Of a stretch of DNA of 64,000 nt, positions 42,391 to 53,937 are shown piece by piece. The translations under genes were made by a program, and so were the position numbers. The DNA is from Stappia stellulata DSM 5886. Lineage in GTDB: Bacteria > Pseudomonadota > Alphaproteobacteria > Rhizobiales > Stappiaceae. The notes beneath the pieces were generated by a model. The model saw nothing but the letters and a program-made list of their open reading frames with translations, made no database searches and was not told where the DNA came from. The stretch lies in NCBI RefSeq assembly GCF_000423705.1, contig NZ_KE384082.1:556843-620842 (forward strand), in the 5' to 3' direction. Within the stretch, counting starts at the first letter, position 1; each line of letters starts with the position of its first letter.

Positions 42391-43191
42391 ATGAAACATG
42401 TCGCCATCATCGGCTATGGCGCCATCGCCCGGTATGTGATGACGGCGATCGCCGAGCGGGACGATCTGAGCCTTTGCGGCATCATCGGACGTGCCGGGCG
42501 GCTGGAGGATGCCCGCGCCTGCGCGCCCGACACGGTCGCGATCGCCGACGCTGTCGGCGGCCTCCCGCAACGCCCCGACCTCGTGCTGGACTGCGCCGGC
42601 CACGCCGGCCTGCGTGACCACGGACCCGACATTCTCGCTGCCGGCATCGATCTCTACAGCGTCTCCGCGGGCGCCCTCGCCGACGCGGCGCTCCATGATG
42701 CGCTGAGCGCTGCCGCGCGGCGCGGCCGGGCCGCGCTCAGGATCGTGTCCGGGGCAATCGGCGGCCTCGACATCCTCGGCGCGGCGCGCCAGGGCGGGCT
42801 GACCCGTGTGGTCTATCGCGGCCGCAAGCCGCCTGCGAGCTGGCGCGGCACGCCGGCGGAAGACAGGATCGACCTCGACGCCCAGGGCGAAGCGCAAGTG
42901 CATTTTCGCGGCAATGCCCGTCAGGCGGCGGCGCTCTATCCCAAGAACGCCAATGTCACGGCCAGCATCGCGCTCGCCGGGATCGGCTTCGACGCCACAG
43001 AGGTCGAGCTGATTTCCGACCCCGCCTGTGTGGAAAACCGGCACGAACTCGTCGCCGAGGGCGCCTTCGGCTCCTTCGCCTTCCAGGTTTCCGGGCGTGC
43101 CATGCCGGACAATCCGAAGTCCTCCGCCTTGACCGCGATGAGCATGGTCGACACGCTGCTGCGCCTTGAAGACCCCATTCGCATTGCCTGA
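42391..43191 (+). CDS. nadX: NadX-type L-aspartate dehydrogenase
   Basis: A 266-aa NAD(P)-dependent enzyme converting L-aspartate to iminoaspartate (then oxaloacetate and ammonia, or NAD synthesis via quinolinate). The Rossmann start MKHVAIIGYGAIARYV, LVLDCAGHAGLRDHGPDIL, VSAGALAD, the active-site LYPKNANVTASIALAGIGFD and NRHELVAEGAFGSF are all family hallmarks. It is 68 bp upstream of the LysR gene. No nadA or nadC is nearby, so a catabolic role is at least as likely as NAD synthesis. It could also drain aspartate from the adjacent ectoine pathway. Confidence 0.88.
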   Translation: MKHVAIIGYGAIARYVMTAIAERDDLSLCGIIGRAGRLEDARACAPDTVAIADAVGGLPQRPDLVLDCAGHAGLRDHGPDILAAGIDLYSVSAGALADAALHDALSAAARRGRAALRIVSGAIGGLDILGAARQGGLTRVVYRGRKPPASWRGTPAEDRIDLDAQGEAQVHFRGNARQAAALYPKNANVTASIALAGIGFDATEVELISDPACVENRHELVAEGAFGSFAFQVSGRAMPDNPKSSALTAMSMVDTLLRLEDPIRIA

Positions 43192-43259
43192 TCCGTTGGG
43201 GTATGGCTGTGGCGCCGCTCCGGCCCACCTGCACCCGCCGCAAGGATGAACACGCTGCA

Positions 43260-44213
43260 ATGAGCGAACCGAACCAGAAACACGTTCGCATCGTCGAGCG
43301 GATCTTGACGCGCCTGAAGCTCAAGCAACTGCGCCTGCTGGTCGCGGTCGAGCGCCACAACAGCATTCTCCATGCCGCGCGCGAGCTGAACCTGTCGCAG
43401 CCCGCCGCCACCAAGCTGATCAAGGACCTGGAAGCCGATTTCGGCGTGCTCTTGTTCGAGCGCACCAACCGGGGCGTGGTGCCGACGATCTACGGCGAGG
43501 CGCTGGCGCGCCACGGCAAGCTGATCTTCGCGCAGATTTCCCACGCCGCGCAGGAACTCGACGATCTCGCGGAAGGCTCGAGCGGACGCATCGTCATCGG
43601 CTCGCTTCTGGCGGCCTCCGCGCTGCTCTTGCCGAAAACCATTGCCCGGGTGCTGGCGCAAAAACCGAGCCTGTCGATCAAGATCCAGGACGGCACCAAC
43701 GAGGTGCTGATGCCGGCGCTGCGCTCCGGCGAGGTCGATCTCGTCGTCGGACGCTTGCCGACCCACCGCCATCGCGACGAACTGCTTCAGGAACGCCTCT
43801 ACGAGGAAAAGGTGATCGCCGTCACCGGCATGAGCCATCCGCTGCAGGGGCGGAAGCGCGTCACCTTCCAGGACATGATGGATTACGGCTGGATCCTGCC
43901 GCCGCCGGAGACGACGCTCAGGCGCCAGATCGACCTGGTGTTCCTCGATCACGGCCTTGGTTCGCCGATCAACGCGGTGGAATCGGTATCCTTCCTCGCC
44001 AACCGCAGCCTGCTCGCCAACTCCACGATGATCGGAATCCTGCCCAATCACGTGGTGGAACAGGACATCGCAGCCGGGATTCTGGCACGGGTCCCCTGGG
44101 ACGTGCCGATCCCCATCGGCCCCGTCGGCGTCTCCTATCGCAAGAGCAAGGGGCTGACACCGGCCGCCGCCTTTTTCCTCGACGAGTTGCGAGCGGTCGC
44201 GCAGACGCTCTGA
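43260..44213 (+). CDS. LysR-family transcriptional regulator (GbpR-like)
   Basis: A 317-aa LTTR. The HTH is LRLLVAVERHNSILHAARELNLSQPAATKLIKDLEADFGVLLFERTNRGVVPT, followed by a periplasmic-binding-protein-like effector domain (GRIVIGSLLAASALLLPKTIARVL onward). It resembles the GbpR (galactose-binding protein regulator) subgroup. The ATG at 43260 has AAGGA upstream. It is convergent with the TRAP operon and codirectional with nadX. Inverted repeats near nadX/xdh and before the dioxygenase-TRAP operon suggest its regulon. Confidence 0.85.
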   Translation: MSEPNQKHVRIVERILTRLKLKQLRLLVAVERHNSILHAARELNLSQPAATKLIKDLEADFGVLLFERTNRGVVPTIYGEALARHGKLIFAQISHAAQELDDLAEGSSGRIVIGSLLAASALLLPKTIARVLAQKPSLSIKIQDGTNEVLMPALRSGEVDLVVGRLPTHRHRDELLQERLYEEKVIAVTGMSHPLQGRKRVTFQDMMDYGWILPPPETTLRRQIDLVFLDHGLGSPINAVESVSFLANRSLLANSTMIGILPNHVVEQDIAAGILARVPWDVPIPIGPVGVSYRKSKGLTPAAAFFLDELRAVAQTL

Positions 44214-44232
44214 ACGCGGCGTGCGACGCCGG

Positions 44233-45492
44233 TCAGATCAGCGCGGTCGTCAGGATCGGCGCCCAGCTCAACAGCACCAAAATTAGCGCCACTGCGATCA
44301 GGAACGGATAGAGCGCGCGCACGATCTGCATCGGCGGCGTGCCGCTCATCGCCGAGGCGATGTAAAGCCCCGCGCCAACCGGCGGCGTCAGAAGACCCAG
44401 CACCAGGTTGAGGCAGACGATCACCCCGAACTGGAAGGGGTCGATGTCGTAATGCATCTGCGCGATCGGCAGCAGGATCGGCACCACCAGAATGAGTGCG
44501 GCGATGCCGTCGATCACCATGCCGATGACGAAGAGCGACAGGTTGACGATCAGCAGAAAAACGAAGGGATCGGAGGTGATCGCCGTGAGCTGGCCTGCAA
44601 GCTTTTGCGGCAGCGCCTCGTAGATGATCACCCAGCCGAACACATTGGCGGTGGCGATCAGGAAGATCACCAGGCTGGAACTGGTGGCGGTGCGCACGAA
44701 GAGCGAGCCGAGCCGCGAGATCTTCAGGTCGCGGTAGACGAAACGCCCGATCAGAAACGCGATCAGCGAGGCAACGGCGGCCGATTCCGTCGGCGTTGCA
44801 ACGCCGAGCAGAATGCCGCCGACGATGGCCACGGGAATAAGCGCGGCGGGAAGGCAGTCGCGCAATGCGGCCAGCGCCTCGCGTTTGTTCATCCACTTGC
44901 CCCTGGGAAACGACTGCGTCAGCCCGACAAGCGCAATGATGACGAAGAAGGACGCCGACAACATCAGGCCGGGAATGATGCCGGCCATGAACATGTCGCC
45001 GATGGGGATCTGCGCCAGAACGCCGTAGATCACGAAGAGCATCGACGGCGGGATAATCGGCGACAGCAGCCCGCCGGCGGCCGTCGTCGCGGCGGCGAAA
45101 TCGCGGCGGTAGCCTTCCGCCTCCATCGCCGGCACCATGGCCCGCGCCATCACCGCGATCTGCGAGGCGGCCGAGCCGATGATCGCCGCCATGAACATGT
45201 TGGCGAGCAGGTTGATATAGGCAAGCCCGCCGCGAAACCCGCCGACGAAGACGCGCGCCGCCTGGATCAGCCGCCTGGTCAGCCCGCCCTCGTTCATCAG
45301 TTCGCCGGTCAGCATGAACAGCGGGATCGCGAGCAGCCCGTAGCTTTCGATGCCGGAGTAGAGCTGCTGGGCAAAGCTTGCGTAGAGCACCTCGTTGCCG
45401 CTCGCCTGGATGTACCAGATTGCCGACAGCGCCAGCACCAGCGCGATGGGCACCGCGCCAAACAGCAGAAACAGAAAGACGATCGCCGTCAT
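44233..45492 (-). CDS. TRAP transporter large permease (DctM type)
   Basis: A 419-aa inner-membrane protein with about 11-12 hydrophobic segments that carries Na+-coupled import in a TRAP system. The typical DctM sequence includes PLFMLTGELMNEGGLTRRLI, ANMFMAAIIGSAASQIAVM, GLLSPIIPPSMLFVIYGVLA, GVATPTESAAVASLIA and LGLLTPPVGAGLYIASAMSG. Its start overlaps the end of the small-subunit gene by 4 bp. Confidence 0.95.
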   Translation of the reverse strand: MTAIVFLFLLFGAVPIALVLALSAIWYIQASGNEVLYASFAQQLYSGIESYGLLAIPLFMLTGELMNEGGLTRRLIQAARVFVGGFRGGLAYINLLANMFMAAIIGSAASQIAVMARAMVPAMEAEGYRRDFAAATTAAGGLLSPIIPPSMLFVIYGVLAQIPIGDMFMAGIIPGLMLSASFFVIIALVGLTQSFPRGKWMNKREALAALRDCLPAALIPVAIVGGILLGVATPTESAAVASLIAFLIGRFVYRDLKISRLGSLFVRTATSSSLVIFLIATANVFGWVIIYEALPQKLAGQLTAITSDPFVFLLIVNLSLFVIGMVIDGIAALILVVPILLPIAQMHYDIDPFQFGVIVCLNLVLGLLTPPVGAGLYIASAMSGTPPMQIVRALYPFLIAVALILVLLSWAPILTTALI

Positions 45493-46061
45493 ACCCGTGT
45501 CCCCGCGTCGGCACCTGCCTGCGGATCGTTGCCGCCGGCAAGCATGCAAACTGTCGCGACCAGATTGGACAGCGCATGCAATGTCAGTCCGAACGTAAAG
45601 ACGATCATGACGGACCAGACCCAGGCCTTTGGAATGCCCAGCGTCACGGTGGGCTCGGCATAGATGAAATTGAAGGTCTCCCCCTGGAAGGCCTGCGTGT
45701 CGAAGCCGGCCGCGTAAAGCGCGAGCGGATCGAACCACAGCAGGCAGAACCAGACCATCGCCGCCGCAAACCCGCCGGCGACCAGGTCGAGGCCAAGCCG
45801 CCACCAGCGTGCGACCGACGGCGAGAGCATATCGAACAAAAGCGTGACGGCGACGCCGGAGCGCCGATGGACGGCGGCGGATCCGGCCAGAAATGTCATC
45901 CACACCATGGCGGTGATCGCCGCCTCGTCGATCCAGTAGATCGCCATATGGGCGGAACGAGTGACCACATTGAGAAGGATCAGCCCGGTGATCGTGGCGG
46001 CAAGGGCGGCCGCCAGCGCGATTTCGCACCGCGCCCAGAAGGCGGAGATCCTGTAGAGCAT
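45489..46061 (-). CDS. TRAP transporter small permease (DctQ type)
   Basis: A 190-aa inner-membrane protein with four hydrophobic helices, the size and layout of DctQ subunits. IYWIDEAAITAMVWMTFLAGSAAVHRRSGVAVTLL matches the family's helix 2-3 region. An Asp/Glu-poor periplasmic loop (QAFQGETFNFIYAEPTVTLGIPKAW) precedes the last helix. It is placed between the DctP and DctM genes. Confidence 0.9.
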   Translation of the reverse strand: MLYRISAFWARCEIALAAALAATITGLILLNVVTRSAHMAIYWIDEAAITAMVWMTFLAGSAAVHRRSGVAVTLLFDMLSPSVARWWRLGLDLVAGGFAAAMVWFCLLWFDPLALYAAGFDTQAFQGETFNFIYAEPTVTLGIPKAWVWSVMIVFTFGLTLHALSNLVATVCMLAGGNDPQAGADAGTRV

Positions 46062-46151
46062 CGCGCGTTATCCATCCACGCCGCGCACCCGGAACGCAAG
46101 GCTCCTGGACCCTGACCGTCCGGATGCGGGATTGCAGGTGCCGGGCCGGGC

Positions 46152-47189
<1,038 letters not shown>

Positions 47190-47234
47190 TCACATTGATG
47201 ATGAAAGGGATGCGATGAGGAAGCCAGCGCGCCG

Positions 47235-47898
<664 letters not shown>

Positions 47899-47955
47899 AT
47901 TCAGTAAAGCGGATATCACGAAAACAGATAGCGGGCGCACCCGTCGGCCCTCTCG

Positions 47956-48834
47956 TCAATCGCCGATCGGCTTGGGTCCGACGTCGCTCGACAGCGGCAC
48001 CAACGAGGTGCGAATGCGGCGCAGGTATTCCTTGACCCGCTCCGGCCGGCGGCGCGCGGCCCCCGCCGCCAGAACGTCGACGATCGCAATATAGGCAAGC
48101 CGCGAGGCGCTCGGCTTGTAGATGTCGTGATCCTCCGGCAGGTCGACCCCGATGGCGATGTCGCAAGCCCGGGCCAGGTCCGACCCGGCCTTGGTCAGGC
48201 TGATCGTCGCCGCGCCGTACTGGCGGGCGATGGCGACGCTGTCGAGCAATTCCGCCGGCGTGCCGCTGGCGGAGACCGCGAAGACCACATCGCCGCGCTC
48301 CAGCGTCGAGGCGATCATCCGCTGCAGGTAGCCGTCGGCATGCGCCTCCGCCGGAATGCCGAGACGGAAGAACCGGTTGGCCCCCTCGCGTGCGACATTG
48401 GCGGACCCGCCGCCCACCCCGAAGAACACGATCCGCCGCGCGTCGGCCAGCGTGTCGATGGCCGATTGAAGCGCGGCCCCGTCAAGCTGCGAGCGGGCGG
48501 TGTTGAGCGTGTCGACGAGCGCGCCGAAAACCTGCGCGACGAGCTGGTCGGCGGGCGAACGGTCGTTCGCCTGCCCGCCCAGATACTGGAGACTGACCGC
48601 CACGCTTTGCGCCAGCCGGATCTTGAACTCCTTGAACCCGTCGCAGCCGAGCGACTGGCAGAAGCGGTTGACGGTGGCATCCGACACGCCCGCGCCCTTG
48701 GCGATCTCGCTCTGGCGCTGATAGGCGATGGTCTCCAGGTTGGCGAGCACATAGTCGGCGACATGCTGCTCGCGTTTGGGCAGCGCCCCGTTCAAGCCCC
48801 GCAACTGGGCGATGATATCGATCACCTTGCTCAC
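47956..48834 (-). CDS. RpiR-family transcriptional regulator
   Basis: A 292-aa regulator with an N-terminal HTH_6 domain (LPKREQHVADYVLANLETIAYQRQSEIAKGAGVSDATVNRFCQSLGCDGFKEFKI). A SIS domain follows (RRIVFFGVGGGSANVAREGANRFFRLG, VFAVSASGTPAELLDSVAIARQYGA) that normally senses a phosphosugar. The start is GTG at 48834 with GGGGA upstream. It precedes ridA in the coding direction of the minus strand only by position: ridA ends at 48896, 61 bp upstream of this gene, so the two may be cotranscribed. Three dyads in the ridA/ABC intergenic region are its likely targets. Confidence 0.9.
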   Translation of the reverse strand: MSKVIDIIAQLRGLNGALPKREQHVADYVLANLETIAYQRQSEIAKGAGVSDATVNRFCQSLGCDGFKEFKIRLAQSVAVSLQYLGGQANDRSPADQLVAQVFGALVDTLNTARSQLDGAALQSAIDTLADARRIVFFGVGGGSANVAREGANRFFRLGIPAEAHADGYLQRMIASTLERGDVVFAVSASGTPAELLDSVAIARQYGAATISLTKAGSDLARACDIAIGVDLPEDHDIYKPSASRLAYIAIVDVLAAGAARRRPERVKEYLRRIRTSLVPLSSDVGPKPIGD

Positions 48835-48895
48835 GTTCCCCGATCCCCTCTGCCGTCTCCCGAACGCGCAGGATAGACACCCGCGCGGCCCGCGC

Positions 48896-49285
48896 CTATT
48901 CCGGCTTGTAGGCGATCACGTCCATCTCGACCTTGGCATCCACCATCAGCGGCGACTGGACCGTGGAACGCGCCGGCGGGTGATCGAGAAAAAAGCGCTC
49001 GAACACACCGTTGAAGCTGGAAAAGTCGCGCGCGTCGTCGAGCCAGACATTCACCTTCACGACATGCTCCAGCGTGCAGTCGGCCAGCGCCAGAACCGCG
49101 ATCAGGTTTTCCATCACCTTTTCGGTCTGCGCGACGATCCCGCCGGTGACGATCTCGCCCTTTTCCGCCGGCACCTGACCGGAGACATAGACGAAATCCC
49201 CGGCGCGCACGGCCTTGGCGAAGGGGCGGCGTGTGCCGCCGGCCGCGAGGTCGGCGGTGTCGTATCGGGTGATTCCAGTGGTCAT
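48896..49285 (-). CDS. RidA (YjgF/YER057c/UK114) family protein
   Basis: A 129-aa member of the RidA family, which hydrolyses reactive enamines/imines produced by PLP enzymes. FVYVSGQVPAEKGEIVTGGI, TLEHVVKVNVWLDDARDF and the active-site Arg106 in PPARSTVQSPLMVDAKVEMDVIAY are recognisable. It is divergent from the peptide-type ABC operon, which carries a PLP-dependent D-amino-acid enzyme, a fitting partner. Some family members are 2-aminomuconate deaminases, so a link to the nearby hydroxyanthranilate dioxygenase is a second possibility. Confidence 0.9.
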   Translation of the reverse strand: MTTGITRYDTADLAAGGTRRPFAKAVRAGDFVYVSGQVPAEKGEIVTGGIVAQTEKVMENLIAVLALADCTLEHVVKVNVWLDDARDFSSFNGVFERFFLDHPPARSTVQSPLMVDAKVEMDVIAYKPE

Positions 49286-49300
49286 GCGTCGGCTCCGTTT

Positions 49301-49387
49301 TGTAAATTTCTTTCATAAATTAGCGGAATTTCTGCCATATGCAAATCCGCAATTGACAATTCCTGTCATTTCTGAAAATTTCTTTCA
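49301..49387. promoter_or_regulatory. Three 15-bp dyads, candidate RpiR operators
   Basis: In the AT-rich 155-bp gap between ridA (-) and the ABC operon (+) lie three 15-bp dyads. TGTAAATTTCTTTCA is at 49301-49315 (one mismatch), TGACAATTCCTGTCA at 49354-49368 and TGAAAATTTCTTTCA at 49373-49387. All have the form TGNMA-N5-TKNCA, with 5-bp arms and a 5-bp spacer. The adjacent RpiR-family regulator is the simplest binding partner. Confidence 0.55.
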
Positions 49388-49440
49388 TATTGACCGGCCG
49401 ATATCCGGCATGCATGCGAACGATCTGGGAGGAGACTGGC

Positions 49441-50982
49441 ATGAAGCTGAACAGACCCCTTAAGACCATTCTGGCGGCGGCCTTTGCCGCATCGATGGCC
49501 AGCACCGCCTATGCCGGCGGGACGCTGCGCTATGCAACCGTCGGCGAGCCGCCGAGCCTTGACCAGCACGTGGTCACTTCGGACCTGGCGACGACCATCG
49601 CACATCACATGTTCGAAGGGCTTTACACCTTCGACGCCAGCAACGCTCCCCAGCCGCTGCTTGCCGAAAGCGACCGCCTCGAGGACGACGGCAAGACGAT
49701 CGTCATCACCCTGCGCAAGGACGTGACCTTTCACGACGGCACCGACATGACCTCGGCCGACGTCGTCGCCTCGCTGAAGCGCTGGGGCGCGCACGGCTCG
49801 CGCGGCTCGCTGCTTTTCTCCAACGTGGAAAGCGTCGAGGCGACCGGCGACCATGAAGTCACCATCCGCCTGTCGAAGCCCTTCGGCCCCTGGAAGAACC
49901 TGATGGCCTTCATCAACGGCGGTCCGGCGATCTATCCGGCCTCCGTCGTCGCCGACGCCGGCAAGGCGCCGATTTCCCCGGAAAACTACATCGGCACCGG
50001 CCCCTACAAGTTCGGCGAATGGCAGGCCAACCGCCATGTCGAGCTGGTCCGCTTCGACGACTATGATTCGCCTTCCGGGGCTGCCGACGGCTATGCCGGC
50101 GAGCGCAAGGCCAACTTCGACGCGCTGCGCTTCATCCCCGTGCCCGACGTCGGCACCCGCGTCAGCGGGCTTCAGGCGGGCGACTACGATTATGCCGAGA
50201 GCATCCCCGGCGACCTCTTCGCCGATCTGGACGCCAATCCGCAGGTCACCACCATCGTCAACGGCGGCCCGCTGTTCGGTCTCGTCTTCATGAACTCCAA
50301 GGACGGCCCGCTGAAGGAGAACTTCGCGCTGCGCCGTGCCATCCAGACCGCCATCGACAAGGTGCCGGCGCTTCAGGTCGCCATCGGCCCCGACAAGCTG
50401 TGGCGCGCCAACGGCTCGTTCCTGCCCAAGGGCAACGTCTGGTACACGGAAGCGGGTGCGGAGAATTTCTCCAGGGGCGATGCCGACACGGCCCGCTCGC
50501 TCGCCAAGGAAGCCGGATACGACGGCGAGCCCATCAAGTTCATGGTCTCCACCAACTATCCGTTCCACTACGACACGGCCATCGTCTACACCAAGCAGCT
50601 GGCCCAGGCCGGCTTCAACATCGACCTTCAGGTCTATGACTGGGCAACGCTGATCAAGAAGCGCGCCGAGCCGGACCAGTGGGACCTCTTCTTCACCCAC
50701 CACGGCTTCGTTCCCGATCCGATCCTGATCTCGGTGATGAACGACAACTATCCCGGCTGGTGGACGACCCCGGAGAAGGCCGCGCTGAAGGCGAAGTTTA
50801 CCGAAAGCGCCGATCCGGCCGAGCGTCAGAAGCTGTGGGGCGAGATCCAGTCCCTGATCTACCAGCAGGTCCCGACGATGAAGACGGGCGATGTCTACAC
50901 CTACAACATCGCCTCCACGAAGCTGAGCGGACTGGGTGAAGCCACCCTGATCTGGCCGCACTTCTGGAACGTCGACAAGTAG
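49441..50982 (+). CDS. Peptide/opine-type ABC transporter substrate-binding protein (SBP family 5)
   Basis: A 513-aa periplasmic receptor with a signal peptide (MKLNRPLKTILAAAFAASMASTAYAGG). SBP_bac_5 features are LRYATVGEPPSLDQHVVTSDLATTIAHHMFEGLYTFD, ITLRKDVTFHDGTDMTSADVVASLKRW and GTGPYKFGEWQANRHVELVRFDDY. It starts at the ATG with GGGAGGAG upstream. It is the first gene of a plus-strand operon with permeases, ATPases, an M81 peptidase and a D-amino-acid PLP enzyme, so a peptide, opine or amino-acid derivative is the likely ligand. Confidence 0.93.
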   Translation: MKLNRPLKTILAAAFAASMASTAYAGGTLRYATVGEPPSLDQHVVTSDLATTIAHHMFEGLYTFDASNAPQPLLAESDRLEDDGKTIVITLRKDVTFHDGTDMTSADVVASLKRWGAHGSRGSLLFSNVESVEATGDHEVTIRLSKPFGPWKNLMAFINGGPAIYPASVVADAGKAPISPENYIGTGPYKFGEWQANRHVELVRFDDYDSPSGAADGYAGERKANFDALRFIPVPDVGTRVSGLQAGDYDYAESIPGDLFADLDANPQVTTIVNGGPLFGLVFMNSKDGPLKENFALRRAIQTAIDKVPALQVAIGPDKLWRANGSFLPKGNVWYTEAGAENFSRGDADTARSLAKEAGYDGEPIKFMVSTNYPFHYDTAIVYTKQLAQAGFNIDLQVYDWATLIKKRAEPDQWDLFFTHHGFVPDPILISVMNDNYPGWWTTPEKAALKAKFTESADPAERQKLWGEIQSLIYQQVPTMKTGDVYTYNIASTKLSGLGEATLIWPHFWNVDK

Positions 50983-51000
50983 GAAGGCGTCCTCCCGGCT

Positions 51001-51052
51001 GCCCCTCCCGCGCCGCCTGCCCGGTCCTCACGGACCGAGGCGCGGGAGGGGC
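51001..51052 (+). terminator. Nested stable hairpin after the binding-protein gene
   Basis: A 14-bp perfect stem (GCCCCTCCCGCGCC, 51001-51014, with 51039-51052) encloses a second hairpin (GGTCC/GGACC with a TCAC loop, 51023-51036). No T-tract follows. It sits 19 bp after the binding-protein stop and 80 bp before the permease, and probably protects the upstream mRNA or limits read-through. Confidence 0.6.
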
Positions 51053-51131
51053 CCTTGCGCGCCGCGACACGCCCTGAAACTCGCGGCACACTGCCTGACC
51101 CGCCCCTCCTGAACGCGGAAAGACCGTCGAC

Positions 51132-52079
51132 ATGCTCGGATATGCGACGCGGAGACTGCTGGCGCTCATCCCGACGCTGCTTGCCGCATCCCTGCTCGTC
51201 TTCCTCTTCGTCCATCTTATTCCAGGCGACCCCGCCGCCGTCCTGCTGGGCGACACGGCAACCCCGGAAGAGGTCGAGGCGCTGACGCGTGAAATGGGCC
51301 TCGATGCGCCCGTCTACCTCCAGTATCTCTACTGGCTCGGCAACGTCCTGCAGGGCGATCTCGGCACGTCGATCTTCTTCGGCGCACCGGTCCTCTCCGT
51401 GATCGCCGACGGTGCGGAAACCTCGATCCTGCTCGCCGTGATGACGATGGTCTGGATCGTGATCCTCGGCGTTCCGATCGGCGTCGTCTCGGCCACACGC
51501 CACGGCACCTGGGTCGACCAGCTCGCCTCCGGCGGCGCGATGCTGTTTGCCTCCGTGCCGACCTTCTGGCTCGGCCTCTACCTGATCCTGATCTTCTCGG
51601 TGAGCCTCGGCTGGCTGCCCTCGTCCGGCTATCCCTCGATTTCCGACGACGGGGGCCTTGCGAACCTGCGCTACCTGCTGCTGCCGAGCTTCACGCTGGC
51701 CGCACCCAACGCGGCGCTGATCATCCGCCTGGTGCGCGCCTCCATGCTGGACGTGCAGCGCGAAGACCATGTGCGCACGGCCCGGGCCAAGGGCCTTGCC
51801 CCCTGGAAGGTCGCCACCAAGCACGTCTTCCGCAATGCGCTGATCGCGGTCGCCGCCGCCTTCGGCTTCACCTTCGCGGCGCTGATCTCGGAGGCGGTGG
51901 TGACGGAAACGGTGTTCTCGCTGCCCGGCATCGGCCGGCTGGTGGTGCAGTCGATCCTGCGCCGCGACTATCCCGTCATCCAGGGCGTCATTCTGATCAT
52001 CGTGGTCCTCTACATGGTCATCAATCTTCTCGTCGACCTGGCCTATGCATGGCTCGACCCAAGGGTATCGCTCAAATGA
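51132..52079 (+). CDS. Peptide/opine ABC transporter permease (DppB type)
   Basis: A 315-aa inner-membrane permease with an N-terminal helix and about six membrane segments. Family sequences are RRLLALIPTLLAASLLVFLFVHLIPGDPA, the EAA loop DHVRTARAKGLAPWKVATKHVFRNALI and ETVFSLPGIGRLVVQSILRRDYPVIQG. Its stop overlaps the next permease start (ATGA at 52076). Confidence 0.95.
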   Translation: MLGYATRRLLALIPTLLAASLLVFLFVHLIPGDPAAVLLGDTATPEEVEALTREMGLDAPVYLQYLYWLGNVLQGDLGTSIFFGAPVLSVIADGAETSILLAVMTMVWIVILGVPIGVVSATRHGTWVDQLASGGAMLFASVPTFWLGLYLILIFSVSLGWLPSSGYPSISDDGGLANLRYLLLPSFTLAAPNAALIIRLVRASMLDVQREDHVRTARAKGLAPWKVATKHVFRNALIAVAAAFGFTFAALISEAVVTETVFSLPGIGRLVVQSILRRDYPVIQGVILIIVVLYMVINLLVDLAYAWLDPRVSLK

Positions 52080-52945
52080 CCCCCAACGCGACAGTGCAGT
52101 GGTTCGCCACCGGCCGGCGGATCTTCCGTGGCCGCTGGCTCGCAACGCTCGGTCTCGCCTGGCTGGTGCTGGTGGTGCTCGCCGCCGTCTTCGCGCCGCT
52201 GATCGTGCCCTACGACCCGCTCGAGATCGATCCGGTGGCCCGGCTGACCGAACCCGGTGCCGCGCATTTCTTCGGCACCGATCACTTCGGCCGCGACACC
52301 TTCTCGCGCAGCATCTACGGCGCGCGGATGGCCATCGTCATCGGCCTCGGCTCCGTCGTCGTCGCGCTGCTGGTCGGCGGGCTCACCGGCATGATCTCCG
52401 CCTATTTCACCAGACTTGGCGCTTTCCTGATGCGCGTCGTCGACGTGCTGATGGCCTTTCCCGCGCTGCTCCTGGCGCTGGTGCTGATGACGATCCTCGA
52501 GCGCAGCGTGATGAACACCGTGCTGGTCATCGGCATCGTCTATGCGACCACGACGGCGCGCATCCTCTTCGGCATGACGCTGAAGCTGAAGAACGAGGTC
52601 TTCATCGATGCCGCCGTTTGTTCCGGCGCCGGTCATGCCAGCGTGCTCTTCCGCCACATCCTGCCGAACCTGATCTCACCGCTGCTGGTGCAGGCAAGCT
52701 TCATCTTCGCCTTCGCACAGTTGCAGGCCGCAGCCCTGGACTTCCTCGGCCTCGGCCTGCCGCCGGAGGTTCCGAGCTGGGGCAACATGCTGTCGGAATC
52801 GCGCATCTACGTCACCCGCGCGCCCTGGCTTCTGCTCTTTCCCGGCGCGCTGATCATCCTGTCCGTCTTTTCCATGAACCTCGTCGGCGACGCGCTTCGC
52901 GACAGCATCGACCCCAGGTTCAAGAACGACATCAAGGGGGTGTGA
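52076..52945 (+). CDS. Peptide/opine ABC transporter permease (DppC type)
   Basis: A 289-aa inner-membrane permease, second half of the translocation channel. It shows PYDPLEIDPVARLTEPGAAHFFGTDHFGRDTFSRSIYGAR, the DppC hallmark, and an EAA-like loop (LKNEVFIDAAVCSGAGHASVLFRHILPNLISPLLV). I prefer the ATG at 52076, which overlaps the dppB-like stop, over 52049. Confidence 0.95.
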   Translation: MTPNATVQWFATGRRIFRGRWLATLGLAWLVLVVLAAVFAPLIVPYDPLEIDPVARLTEPGAAHFFGTDHFGRDTFSRSIYGARMAIVIGLGSVVVALLVGGLTGMISAYFTRLGAFLMRVVDVLMAFPALLLALVLMTILERSVMNTVLVIGIVYATTTARILFGMTLKLKNEVFIDAAVCSGAGHASVLFRHILPNLISPLLVQASFIFAFAQLQAAALDFLGLGLPPEVPSWGNMLSESRIYVTRAPWLLLFPGALIILSVFSMNLVGDALRDSIDPRFKNDIKGV

Positions 52946-52947
52946 CG

Positions 52948-53933
<986 letters not shown>

Positions 53934-53937
<4 letters not shown>

